Assembly (NCBI RefSeq): GCF_945859825.1
Contig: NZ_CAMAPC010000004.1
Span: forward strand, 62,001 to 126,000
Direction: 5' to 3'
DNA from: Pseudoalteromonas holothuriae
GTDB taxonomy: Bacteria > Pseudomonadota > Gammaproteobacteria > Enterobacterales > Alteromonadaceae
DNA length: 64,000 bases
Of this stretch, positions 47,007 through 54,972 are shown in pieces. The position numbers and the translations under genes were made by a program. Below the pieces are notes generated by a model. The model did no database searches. It was not told the DNA's origin and saw only the letters and a program-made list of their open reading frames with translations. How positions within the stretch are numbered: the stretch's first letter is position 1; every line of letters begins with the position of its first letter.

Positions 47007-47828
47007 TTAAAAATACCCTGTTATTGATACATACCAACCCGTTTGCCTATCTACACCTGCAATTGAGCCCAAATCTAGCCATGCAGCCGTAATACTCACT
47101 GATTTATTAGGCAGCCAAGCTATAAAAATATCTCGCCAATGTGTTTCCCCCAAACCGAGATTGTTTGGTTTTTCACGAAACTCCACACCCAATGCTATTT
47201 CTCTCGATAAAAATACCGCACTGCTGGCCTCTAATAACCACTGTTTATTTGCTTTGTCGCCACCAAAGCCTAGCAAGCCAATTTGATTGGCCTCACTGTA
47301 TCTGGCAGTAACGTTCCAAAACCAGTTGTAGCCATAAAACACACCTAAATGAAGTTTACTTGCAGCCAAGTAAATATCATTACCACGGGTATCATTAGCA
47401 CCCAATAGCTTTGCCACATTGCCATCTTTTAGTGACTTATGCTGCATCCCAAAGCTTAGTTGCGGCCAAGTGCTATACACAATATCTCCGTACAGCCGAA
47501 CTTTTGCACCACTGACCTTTTGCTTTATGGTTGTCTTGAGTGCGGGCACATCAAAGTTTTGTTCAGCATAGCTCAGCTCTACTCGGTCAAATAAGTTGCC
47601 TTGAATACCACAGACATCAAGGCGGTAATTTTTTACATTACCACGACTGCAAAATCCGCTCATCGCCCACTCATCTTCACTGGCATACCCTGCAAGCTGT
47701 GCCCAAGGTACTATCCCCCCACCAGCACTGCCTTCAATTTGCGATACACCTGGTGTAGCAAGCAATTTACCACCGGCAAAAATGTGCTGGCTATACAGAA
47801 GTATTATTAATGCGCTAAACCACCTCAT
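47007..47828 (-). CDS. DUF3034-family outer-membrane or periplasmic protein
   Basis: The 273-residue protein has a signal peptide (ending IFA-GG) and a beta-strand-rich sequence with GGKLLATPGVSQIEGSAGGG at the mature start, a DUF3034 feature. It ends in aromatic F after alternating hydrophobic strands, as outer-membrane barrels do. It overlaps the GGDEF/EAL sensor gene by 14 bases. The function is unknown; cotranscription with a cupredoxin and a c-di-GMP enzyme suggests an envelope sensing or transport role. Confidence 0.78.
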   Translation of the reverse strand: MRWFSALIILLYSQHIFAGGKLLATPGVSQIEGSAGGGIVPWAQLAGYASEDEWAMSGFCSRGNVKNYRLDVCGIQGNLFDRVELSYAEQNFDVPALKTTIKQKVSGAKVRLYGDIVYSTWPQLSFGMQHKSLKDGNVAKLLGANDTRGNDIYLAASKLHLGVFYGYNWFWNVTARYSEANQIGLLGFGGDKANKQWLLEASSAVFLSREIALGVEFREKPNNLGLGETHWRDIFIAWLPNKSVSITAAWLDLGSIAGVDRQTGWYVSITGYF

Positions 47829-50130
47829 TGTAGCTTCCTAACCAATCTAAAAACTCTTTTGTGGGAAGTGGGCGGCTTAAGTAATAGCCTTGTGCATAAT
47901 CACAGCGCATTTGTTTAAGTAACTTAAGCGACTCTGCATTTTCTACTCCCTCAGCAACCACCGAAAAACCAAGTTGATGGCCCAAAGAAATGGTTGACTG
48001 AACAATACATTGATCTTGATGGGATTCATTCAATTTTAAAATAAATACTTTATCTAGTTTAAGTTCATCAATAGGTAACATTTTTAATCGCCCTAGTGAT
48101 GTTTGCCCTACACCATAATCATCTAACGATATCATCACACCCAGCGACTTTAAGGCCTTAAGCGCATTAATACCTTGCTCCTCATTTTCTATCATGTCGC
48201 GTTCTGTCAGCTCGATGGTGATCAAATTCGCTGGTACTTTATGTTTAGCTAACGCACGTTCTAGGTGTGAGAAAAATTCTTTATTGGCAATATCTTGTGC
48301 TGATACATTAATTGCAGCCTTCATAGTTAACCCTTCGTGTAGCCAACTACCAACTTGCCCAACTACGGTGCTAACCACCCATTGAGTTAACTCAACAATT
48401 AAACCCGATTGCTCTGCTAAATCAATAAAAAACTCTGGAGAAACCCACTGACCATTACTGCGTTTCCAGCGTATCAATGCTTCAACTTTATCAATTTTAC
48501 CACTACCCATATTGAGTTTAGGCTGATAAGCCATAAACAACTGCCCACTGTCATTTTTTAATGCGTGTTTTAACTCATCAATAATTTGAAGTCGTTCAAG
48601 GTGTGCTTCATCTTCACCATTTTGATAGTAATACACTTCATGACCATCTTGTGCGGCAGCATCAACCGCAATCAATGCTCGGCGGATCATATCTTCTGGC
48701 GTTTGTGCTTGTTCAGGATATTGCACAACACCAACACTAAAACGCAAACTTATCTCTAATTTTTGAATAACATAATATTGATTAAGTGCCAGTCGTAATT
48801 GCTCAACACAGTGTTGCTTGGTACTGTCAGGTTTGACTTCTACAACACTTAAAAACTCATCGCCGCCTACACGCGCATTAAAACCATGGAGTAAGTGGGT
48901 TGATTCTTTTATTCGCTGAGCAACCGCTTGAATGCAGCTATCGCCCACTCTTGGGCCTAATTTATCATTAATATGTCGCAGTCCCTTTATATCGATTGCT
49001 ATTAGATAATAAGAGCCTGTTTCTTCTGTATAATTTGATAAAAGATCAAGCGCGGCGGTACGATTATAAAAGCCTGTTAACGTATCGTGGCGTGCCTGAA
49101 AGCGGATTTGCTTTTCACGCGTTTGAATGTCTTCGCCCATTTCTTGAAATGCATCTACCAGCTCACATACTTCTTTACTCGGCCTTGACTCTGATATGTT
49201 AGCCAAATAGTTACCTTGGGCAAACTGTTTCGCCATTACGGTCAGTTGCTGTAACGGCGTGGTTAAATTATTTGCTAAAATACCACTGGTAATAAAACCT
49301 AATACGATAGTGCCAAACGACAATAAAATAACGGTTAATACTAATTTATCAAATTCTTTGTAATGCTCACTCAAATCAGCACTAAGCACCACATTAATAG
49401 GGTTATTTACCAAACCTGGTAGGTGCAATTTAGCACTTAAATAAACGGGGTCTTCACTAAACCAGCGGTCCACTATCTGGCTATCTATATATTCGAGTAA
49501 AGGAAGATGTGATGGATGTTCTGCCATGGTGGTTGCCTTAAGGCCTGTGCGCACGGCAATAAAACTAATTTCCATCCCTGTTAGCTCTTTAAGCTCTTTG
49601 GCAACGGTCGCATCAATAGCAAACCCTACCATACTGTATGCGATGGTTCTAGGCGCTTTGACTGGCAAAACAATTACTTGATACAGCTTGTTACTGATTA
49701 CCATGAATGTAGAGCTATTACCTTGTGCCAATAACTGCTTCATTAATTGAGGCGTATCTGCGGGTAATTCGATGTTACTTTGGTTGGCTGAAATGAGTTG
49801 CCCACGGGTATCAAACAACAACATTAAATCTGCGTCTATACGCTGGCTATGGTTATACAACACACTACTGATAGTATCAGCATCTCGCGTTGCAACCGCT
49901 TGTTTAAAGCCAAAATCAGCAGTCAGCACAGTAGCTGCCGTCATCAACAATCGCTCTTTGGCCTTTAAATATTGTTGATAGACATTTTCTGCCACTTGCA
50001 TATCTTGCTGTACTTGGCTTTCATTAAAATGACTAGTCGACCACCAAAAGCTCACCAAACTCGCCACTGCAGTAAGTAATACTAAGCCAACACACAGGGT
50101 AATAATACGATGCTTTAAGCTAGTTCCCAT
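47815..50130 (-). CDS. Membrane-bound GGDEF/EAL protein with sensor domain and HAMP
   Basis: The 771-residue protein has an N-terminal TM helix, a periplasmic sensor region (about 45–270), a second TM and HAMP (TSGILANNLTTPLQQL), then GGDEF and EAL domains. GGDEF is intact (RVGGDEF), and so is the EAL set (VEALIRWK, ELTERD, LDDYGVGQTS, KLDKVFI, AEGVE). Both synthesis and hydrolysis of c-di-GMP are possible. AAGGATTCTC precedes ATG 50130. It overlaps the cupredoxin gene by 11 bases and the DUF3034 gene by 14. Confidence 0.92.
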   Translation of the reverse strand: MGTSLKHRIITLCVGLVLLTAVASLVSFWWSTSHFNESQVQQDMQVAENVYQQYLKAKERLLMTAATVLTADFGFKQAVATRDADTISSVLYNHSQRIDADLMLLFDTRGQLISANQSNIELPADTPQLMKQLLAQGNSSTFMVISNKLYQVIVLPVKAPRTIAYSMVGFAIDATVAKELKELTGMEISFIAVRTGLKATTMAEHPSHLPLLEYIDSQIVDRWFSEDPVYLSAKLHLPGLVNNPINVVLSADLSEHYKEFDKLVLTVILLSFGTIVLGFITSGILANNLTTPLQQLTVMAKQFAQGNYLANISESRPSKEVCELVDAFQEMGEDIQTREKQIRFQARHDTLTGFYNRTAALDLLSNYTEETGSYYLIAIDIKGLRHINDKLGPRVGDSCIQAVAQRIKESTHLLHGFNARVGGDEFLSVVEVKPDSTKQHCVEQLRLALNQYYVIQKLEISLRFSVGVVQYPEQAQTPEDMIRRALIAVDAAAQDGHEVYYYQNGEDEAHLERLQIIDELKHALKNDSGQLFMAYQPKLNMGSGKIDKVEALIRWKRSNGQWVSPEFFIDLAEQSGLIVELTQWVVSTVVGQVGSWLHEGLTMKAAINVSAQDIANKEFFSHLERALAKHKVPANLITIELTERDMIENEEQGINALKALKSLGVMISLDDYGVGQTSLGRLKMLPIDELKLDKVFILKLNESHQDQCIVQSTISLGHQLGFSVVAEGVENAESLKLLKQMRCDYAQGYYLSRPLPTKEFLDWLGSYNEVV

Positions 50131-50770
50131 GAGAATCCTTAAACATTTCACCAAATGTATTACGTGGGGCAGGCGTAACCAGTTCAATTTCTACTTTGCT
50201 ATGACTGTTATCTTGAGGCCAAATATGCTCACTGCGCTCTCCCAGTTCTTTATCTTGCTCCGGATGCCATAGTAAGTAAGAACTTGTATTATCAGGTAAA
50301 ACAACTTTGCCTTGCACATCAGTCAAAAAATGAGCCTCCGATTGCGCCACATAAATATAGCCAACCATCGAGTCGTGAATATTGCACCCTAAAACCACCA
50401 CCCCTGATTGCTCGAAAGTAAGCGGTGCTTTTGGTGTACCTGCATATAACTTTAATTCAAAAGGCTTAATAGGTGAAAAAGAATATACATGATGGCGAAT
50501 ATCATCACTATTAGGAAATGCGACCTGTTGACCTTTGACAATAGTGAGTAACTTTGGCTCAAATTGTTTATTTACTTGATCCATCACTGCAACTTGTAAA
50601 GGCTTATCATTTTTAACAGGTTGCAACAGCTCAATGACCGCGAGCTCTACAGGACGGCCATGCTGATCAACAATGGTTAATGTTTTTGCTTTAACGGCAA
50701 TACTCACGCTACCAATCAGTAGCATGCTTAGTGCAATAAAGGAGCACCCTTTTTTAAAATAAAATGGCAT
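50120..50770 (-). CDS. Exported cupredoxin-like protein (MauL-like 'methylamine utilization' type)
   Basis: The 216-residue protein has a signal peptide (cleavage near VKA-KT) and a cupredoxin-type copper site: a histidine in DIRHHVYSFSP, then LGCNIHDSMVGYIYV supplying Cys, His and Met. That is the order of type 1 copper ligands. Such proteins are often labelled methylamine utilisation proteins without evidence. AAGGCAAGG precedes ATG 50770. It heads an operon with the GGDEF/EAL sensor and DUF3034 protein. Confidence 0.82.
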   Translation of the reverse strand: MPFYFKKGCSFIALSMLLIGSVSIAVKAKTLTIVDQHGRPVELAVIELLQPVKNDKPLQVAVMDQVNKQFEPKLLTIVKGQQVAFPNSDDIRHHVYSFSPIKPFELKLYAGTPKAPLTFEQSGVVVLGCNIHDSMVGYIYVAQSEAHFLTDVQGKVVLPDNTSSYLLWHPEQDKELGERSEHIWPQDNSHSKVEIELVTPAPRNTFGEMFKDSHGN

Positions 50771-50849
50771 ACCTTGCCTTGAACTATTTTTACTCTGACT
50801 GTAAGTAAAATTGACTAAGAACACAATTGCAAGGCATTTACGAGATAAC

Positions 50850-50884
50850 AGCCAATAAACACACTAAATACATGTTTATTGGCT
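50850..50884. terminator. Long inverted repeat after purC
   Basis: AGCCAATAAACA and TGTTTATTGGCT are perfect 12-base arms with an 11-base loop, just after the purC stop and 80 bases before the cupredoxin start. No T tract follows, so it may be a terminator, a processing hairpin or an operator for the operon below. Confidence 0.5.
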
Positions 50885-50898
50885 AAGTCTATGGTAGA

Positions 50899-52005
50899 TT
50901 AACTGTTTTCTATGAGATCATATTCACTGTCAAGGATAGCAATGACTTCTGAGCGGGGGTCCGCTGGAATAGTCAGCTCTTTGCCTACTATTTTACTAGC
51001 AATACCTACATAAGTATCAGAAACCGACATCATTACATCCATCGGTAATTGATAATTCTGAGCCAATGCCTCACGCTCATCCATACGTCCTTTGTTCAAC
51101 AAAACATCAGAGTCTGGGACATTATTGATCAAAAGTTGGCGAAACCCCTCTTTTGAATTTTCAATAATCCGACCATCTCGATAAGCTGGGCCATCCCAAA
51201 TACGCGATGAGTCTGGTGTGCCAACCTCATCAATATAAATTAACTTTTCTTGGCCATTAGTATCTTCTATGTAGCCAAACTCAAATTTGGTATCCACAAA
51301 AATCTGATCAAGCTCAGCCAGTTCTTTACTAATTAGCTCAAAGCCCTGCTTAAGTAATTGCTCATATTTAGTCACATCATCATATGATTTAAAATTAAAT
51401 GCCGCTAAGTTATCGGTGATATTTTTACGGCTGATGTTGACATCATCCACTGCTGGCACATCGTCAAGGCCTGTAATAATGCCCTTCGTTGATGGTGTGA
51501 TCAAAAGTTCAGGTAGTTTCTGGTTGGCATTTAACCCTTGTGGTATCTCAATACCACAAAAATTACGAATACCCTTAGCGTAATCACGCCACATACTGCC
51601 AGTAATATACTGACGTGCGATGGCTTCAACTTTAACTGTACGCGCTTTGCGAACAATCCATACATAAGGATGAGGAATATCAACAATGTGGTTACCTGCA
51701 AGGCCTGCTGCATCAAACAGCTTAAACCAATGTGCAGCAACACTATTTAACGCAATACCTTTACCTGGTACACCATTTAAGCCATTTTCACCTTGCCAAA
51801 TACAATCAAATGCAGAGATCCTATCTGAGATCACCATGATAGCCAATTCAGTACCTGATGGTACGTCATATCCTTTTTCAGAAATTAGGCGTGTACTATC
51901 TTCGTCGGTGAGCCAGTAAACTGAACGTACTTTACCACTGTGCACTGCACCTTTGGTGCGAATTGGTAGATCGTCATTGACGTCTAAAACTTTGTAGCTA
52001 CTCAT
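50899..52005 (-). CDS. purC: Phosphoribosylaminoimidazole-succinocarboxamide synthase (long form)
   Basis: PurC makes SAICAR from CAIR, aspartate and ATP. The 368-residue protein is the long, eukaryote-like form common in marine gammaproteobacteria rather than the short E. coli form. Motifs include [38 protein letters not shown] and [18 protein letters not shown] precedes the ATG. A hairpin lies in its 5' leader near 52024–52042. Confidence 0.93.
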   Translation of the reverse strand: MSSYKVLDVNDDLPIRTKGAVHSGKVRSVYWLTDEDSTRLISEKGYDVPSGTELAIMVISDRISAFDCIWQGENGLNGVPGKGIALNSVAAHWFKLFDAAGLAGNHIVDIPHPYVWIVRKARTVKVEAIARQYITGSMWRDYAKGIRNFCGIEIPQGLNANQKLPELLITPSTKGIITGLDDVPAVDDVNISRKNITDNLAAFNFKSYDDVTKYEQLLKQGFELISKELAELDQIFVDTKFEFGYIEDTNGQEKLIYIDEVGTPDSSRIWDGPAYRDGRIIENSKEGFRQLLINNVPDSDVLLNKGRMDEREALAQNYQLPMDVMMSVSDTYVGIASKIVGKELTIPADPRSEVIAILDSEYDLIENS

Positions 52006-52171
52006 TATTACTCCAAGGCCGGATGCACCTTGCTAAAGGGTGCAAAAAAATGAGGGGGTTAGGAGGCCTTATAATAATCGTTCAGCAACAAAATCACAAT
52101 CAGCAACGCCATTTGCCGCACAAAGTTTAGATTTTAACGACACAAGGTTTAGCCCCATGCAAATCTGAGAT

Positions 52172-52200
52172 ACCATCATTCACTCAATAGCATTGATGGT
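52172..52200 (+). promoter_or_regulatory. Inverted repeat covering the ribosome site of the ABC ATPase gene
   Basis: ACCATCA (52172–52178) and TGATGGT (52194–52200) pair perfectly with a 15-base loop. The right arm includes part of the GGTGA ribosome site, seven bases before ATG 52207. Folding would hide the ribosome site, so it may control translation, or it may be an operator. Confidence 0.35.
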
Positions 52201-52206
52201 GAACAA

Positions 52207-52893
52207 ATGATTGAAATTAACGATTTGCTCTACACATGGCAGAAACAAACACAACCTACTTTGACCATCAAGCACCTACATATCGCCAGAGGTGAAAAGT
52301 TATTTTTACATGGCCCAAGTGGCAGCGGAAAATCTACCTTATTGGGGTTACTCGCTGGTATCAACCCCATTCAGCAAGGTGAGATAAACATTTTGGGCCA
52401 GTCACTTACTAAACTATCTAATGCTAAGAGAGATCGCTTTCGCGCCGATCATATAGGCACTATTTTTCAAAATTTTAATTTACTTCCATATTTAAACCCG
52501 TTAGAAAACGTGATGTTAGGCTGTGAGTTTTCCTCCTTGAGAACAAAACAAGCACAACAAGAATCTGGAAGTATAAAAACACAAGCAAGTAACTTATTAA
52601 CTGCACTCGGTTTAAAGCCCCAGCACTTAATCAGTAGCGTAGCCAACTTGAGTATTGGTCAACAACAGCGAGTGGCTGCAGCTCGTGCATTTATTGGTCG
52701 TCCAGAAGTTATTATTGCCGATGAACCCACTTCCTCACTTGATACCGACACGCGAGAAGCGTTTATAAAAACCTTGTTCACTCAGGCTGAAAAATATCAA
52801 GCAACCATTATTTTTGTAAGCCATGATAATAGTTTAGCCAGTTTATTTGACCGCAAAGTCAGTTTGCAAAGTATTAATGGAACAACCTTATGA
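52207..52893 (+). CDS. ABC transporter ATPase, Zrg-like
   Basis: The 228-residue ATPase has Walker A GPSGSGKST, signature LSIGQQQRVAAARA, Walker B VIIADEPTSSLD and H-loop VSHD. It resembles LolD/MacB ATPases. Its stop overlaps the permease start by four bases, and a DUF3299 protein follows. The order ATPase–FtsX-like permease–DUF3299 recalls the Vibrio cholerae zinc uptake system ZrgABCDE. A DUF2796 protein (ZrgA) is not found here. Confidence 0.85.
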   Translation: MIEINDLLYTWQKQTQPTLTIKHLHIARGEKLFLHGPSGSGKSTLLGLLAGINPIQQGEINILGQSLTKLSNAKRDRFRADHIGTIFQNFNLLPYLNPLENVMLGCEFSSLRTKQAQQESGSIKTQASNLLTALGLKPQHLISSVANLSIGQQQRVAAARAFIGRPEVIIADEPTSSLDTDTREAFIKTLFTQAEKYQATIIFVSHDNSLASLFDRKVSLQSINGTTL

Positions 52894-54221
52894 CCTTATT
52901 AAAACTGGCACTTAAAAGTAGTTATAACCGCCGCGCTAGCGTATTGCTCACTTTATTTACTATTGCTATTAGTGTAATGCTGTTACTGAGTATTGAGCGT
53001 GTTCGAATTGATGCAAAAAACAGCTTTAGTAATACTATCTCAGGTACTGATTTGATTGTGGGTGCGCGCACCGGCGATATTCAATTGCTTCTTGCTAGTG
53101 TATTTCGTATTGGCCATAGTAATAATGCACTAAAATGGCAAAGCTATCAGGATATAAAACAACGCCGAGGTGTAGCTTGGACCATACCAATTAGCTTGGG
53201 TGATAGCCATAAAGGTCATGCTGTTTTAGGTACTGACAGCAACTACTTTGCGCATTATCGCTACGGAAAAAAGCAAGCATTAATATTTCAAGCTGGTCGA
53301 GCGTTTCACAATGGCCAAGAAGTGGTGTTAGGCAGCGAAGTTGCAAAAAAAATGCACTATCACCTTGGTCAAAAAATTGTAATTTCTCATGGTATGGGTA
53401 ATACAAGCTTCCACCATCATGACGATAACCCGATGACCATTGTAGGTATCTTAGCACCCACTGGCACACCTGTAGATAAAACTGTACATATACCTTTAAT
53501 TGCCATTGACGCGATGCATGCAAACTCAAGGGCACCGCGTTCTATTAGCGCCAAGCCTGTTGCCAAAAATCCACAACACGACCATGACCATGACCATGAC
53601 CATGACCATGACCATGACCATCAGCACGTTAATATCCAAAGCAGTCCTTCAGATTTAATTGGTGAACCACAACAAATTACAGCGTTTTTAATGGGTTTTG
53701 AATCCCCCCTGTACACTCTTCAAGTAAGACGAAACATAAACCAATATCAACAAGAGCCTTTACTTGCCATTATGCCTACTGTCACCTTAAAAGAGCTTTG
53801 GAATATGTTGGATATTGTCGAGAAAATATTACTGCTGTTTTCAATGGTGGTTGTGGTTATTAGCCTGTTAGGCATGCTGACAACATTATTAGCAACACTA
53901 AACCAACGTCGCAGAGAACTGGCTATTTTACGCTCTGTAGGTGCAAGACCATGGCATATTTTTAGTTTAATGAGCTTTGAAGCCATCATTATCACATTAT
54001 TTGGTTGTTTACTTGGCACCATTGCATTTTACAGCATGTTATTTATTGTTGAACCAATGTTGCAAAGCCAATTTGGTATCAGCATTAGCGTTGGTGCCTT
54101 ATCCCACTATGAACTGACCTTGTTAGGCGTTATCATGACCGCTGGCACCTTAATGGGTCTCATTCCAGCAGCTCGTGCCTACTTTTATTCGTTGGCCGAT
54201 GGCATGAGTATTAAAATATAA
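52890..54221 (+). CDS. FtsX-like ABC permease with His-Asp repeat
   Basis: The 443-residue permease has one N-terminal TM, a large periplasmic domain, and three C-terminal TMs (IVEKILLLFSMVVVVISLLGML; LFGCLLGTIAFYSMLF; LLGVIMTAGTLMGLIPAARAYF) in the FtsX/MacB layout. The periplasmic domain carries a run of His-Asp pairs (about residues 230–246), which should bind zinc or other divalent metal. It matches the Zrg-type zinc transporters in neighbours, but an efflux or lipoprotein-export role is not excluded. Confidence 0.83.
   Translation: MTLLKLALKSSYNRRASVLLTLFTIAISVMLLLSIERVRIDAKNSFSNTISGTDLIVGARTGDIQLLLASVFRIGHSNNALKWQSYQDIKQRRGVAWTIPISLGDSHKGHAVLGTDSNYFAHYRYGKKQALIFQAGRAFHNGQEVVLGSEVAKKMHYHLGQKIVISHGMGNTSFHHHDDNPMTIVGILAPTGTPVDKTVHIPLIAIDAMHANSRAPRSISAKPVAKNPQHDHDHDHDHDHDHDHQHVNIQSSPSDLIGEPQQITAFLMGFESPLYTLQVRRNINQYQQEPLLAIMPTVTLKELWNMLDIVEKILLLFSMVVVVISLLGMLTTLLATLNQRRRELAILRSVGARPWHIFSLMSFEAIIITLFGCLLGTIAFYSMLFIVEPMLQSQFGISISVGALSHYELTLLGVIMTAGTLMGLIPAARAYFYSLADGMSIKI
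53577..53627 (+). repeat. Hexanucleotide tandem repeat coding for His-Asp
   Basis: Seven consecutive copies of the six-base unit GACCAT follow the first CAC codon, coding for (His-Asp)n and ending His-Gln-His. Slippage would change the repeat by whole His-Asp units without a frameshift. Confidence 0.85.
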
Positions 54222-54233
54222 GAGAGTAGTTAT

Positions 54234-54713
54234 ATGCGATTTATTACCCTGTTCCTGATATGTATGCTAAGCGGCACGGTACATAGTGCGCCCCCCAAAG
54301 AGATTTTTTGGGAAGACCTAATTCCAAAAGGCCATGTGCAAATTGATACCCAAGATGCTGCGTCACATGACGGAGCAGATCAAAACTGGGTGCAACCTAG
54401 CTTAGATGCGCCAGTAGTAAAAAGTTTAGATGGTAAATCGGTGAGCTTACCCGGCTTTGTTGTGCCACTTGAAGGCGATAACCAATTAATCAGAGAATTT
54501 TTATTAGTTCCTTATTTTGGCGCCTGTATTCATGTACCGCCGCCGCCGCCAAACCAAATTGTACATGTTAAAATTAAAGGTGGTGTACCTATTGATAGCT
54601 TATATGACGCCATTACAGTAACAGGTGTGATCAAAGTAGAAACTTGGCAAGGTGAGCTGGCACAAACGGGCTACACCATGCAAGCAGTGGGCGTTGCCCC
54701 ATTCGAGCTTTAG
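54234..54713 (+). CDS. Exported DUF3299 protein
   Basis: The 159-residue protein has a signal peptide (ending VHS-AP) and the DUF3299 signature LPGFVVPLEG and LLVPYFGACIHVPPPPPNQIV, with conserved Cys and His in that stretch. It follows the permease by 12 bases. DUF3299 proteins are found with Zrg-type ABC transporters and may bind a metal; this is family context, not shown here. Confidence 0.85.
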   Translation: MRFITLFLICMLSGTVHSAPPKEIFWEDLIPKGHVQIDTQDAASHDGADQNWVQPSLDAPVVKSLDGKSVSLPGFVVPLEGDNQLIREFLLVPYFGACIHVPPPPPNQIVHVKIKGGVPIDSLYDAITVTGVIKVETWQGELAQTGYTMQAVGVAPFEL

Positions 54714-54725
54714 TACCTTAAACTA

Positions 54726-54754
54726 AAGAGTATGCACTATATTTGCATACTCTT
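54726..54754 (+). terminator. Terminator of the ABC/DUF3299 operon
   Basis: AAGAGTATGCA and TGCATACTCTT form a perfect 11-base stem with a 7-base loop, 12 bases after the stop. The following TGTTCCTCT is moderately T-rich. Confidence 0.75.
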
Positions 54755-54940
54755 GTTCCTCTGCTAATCTACTATTTTTCACCTAAACGGCCAATAAAAA
54801 CTAACCCATGCTAAAATAAAAATTAAGCTTAAAAAAGCTATTTAGGTGTTGCAAAAACGGACAAAAGAATACACTCTGTTAACAGTTTAGAGGTTTCTTT
54901 ACATTTTGAATCTGAACTTTACAGAACATTCTCCACACTA

Positions 54941-54964
54941 TTAAGGCCGCATGTGCGGCCTTAA
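54941..54964. terminator. Hairpin after the M14 carboxypeptidase gene
   Basis: TTAAGGCCGC and GCGGCCTTAA pair perfectly around ATGT, nine bases from the stop of the minus-strand gene. The plus strand continues TTTTG, so it may also back up the ABC operon. The 180 bases between the two hairpins show nothing recognisable. Confidence 0.65.
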
Positions 54965-54972
54965 TTTTGTCT

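Noticed and set aside
52024..52042. Hairpin TGCACC/GGTGCA in the purC leader as a purine riboswitch
   Set aside because: None of the purine aptamer's conserved loops is present; it is a simple short stem.
52080..52140. PurR box near purC (GCAACGCCATTTGCC)
   Set aside because: Too few matches to the PurR palindrome.
53577..53627. The GACCAT repeat as part of a CRISPR array
   Set aside because: Six-base units in direct succession within a coding frame, with no spacers.
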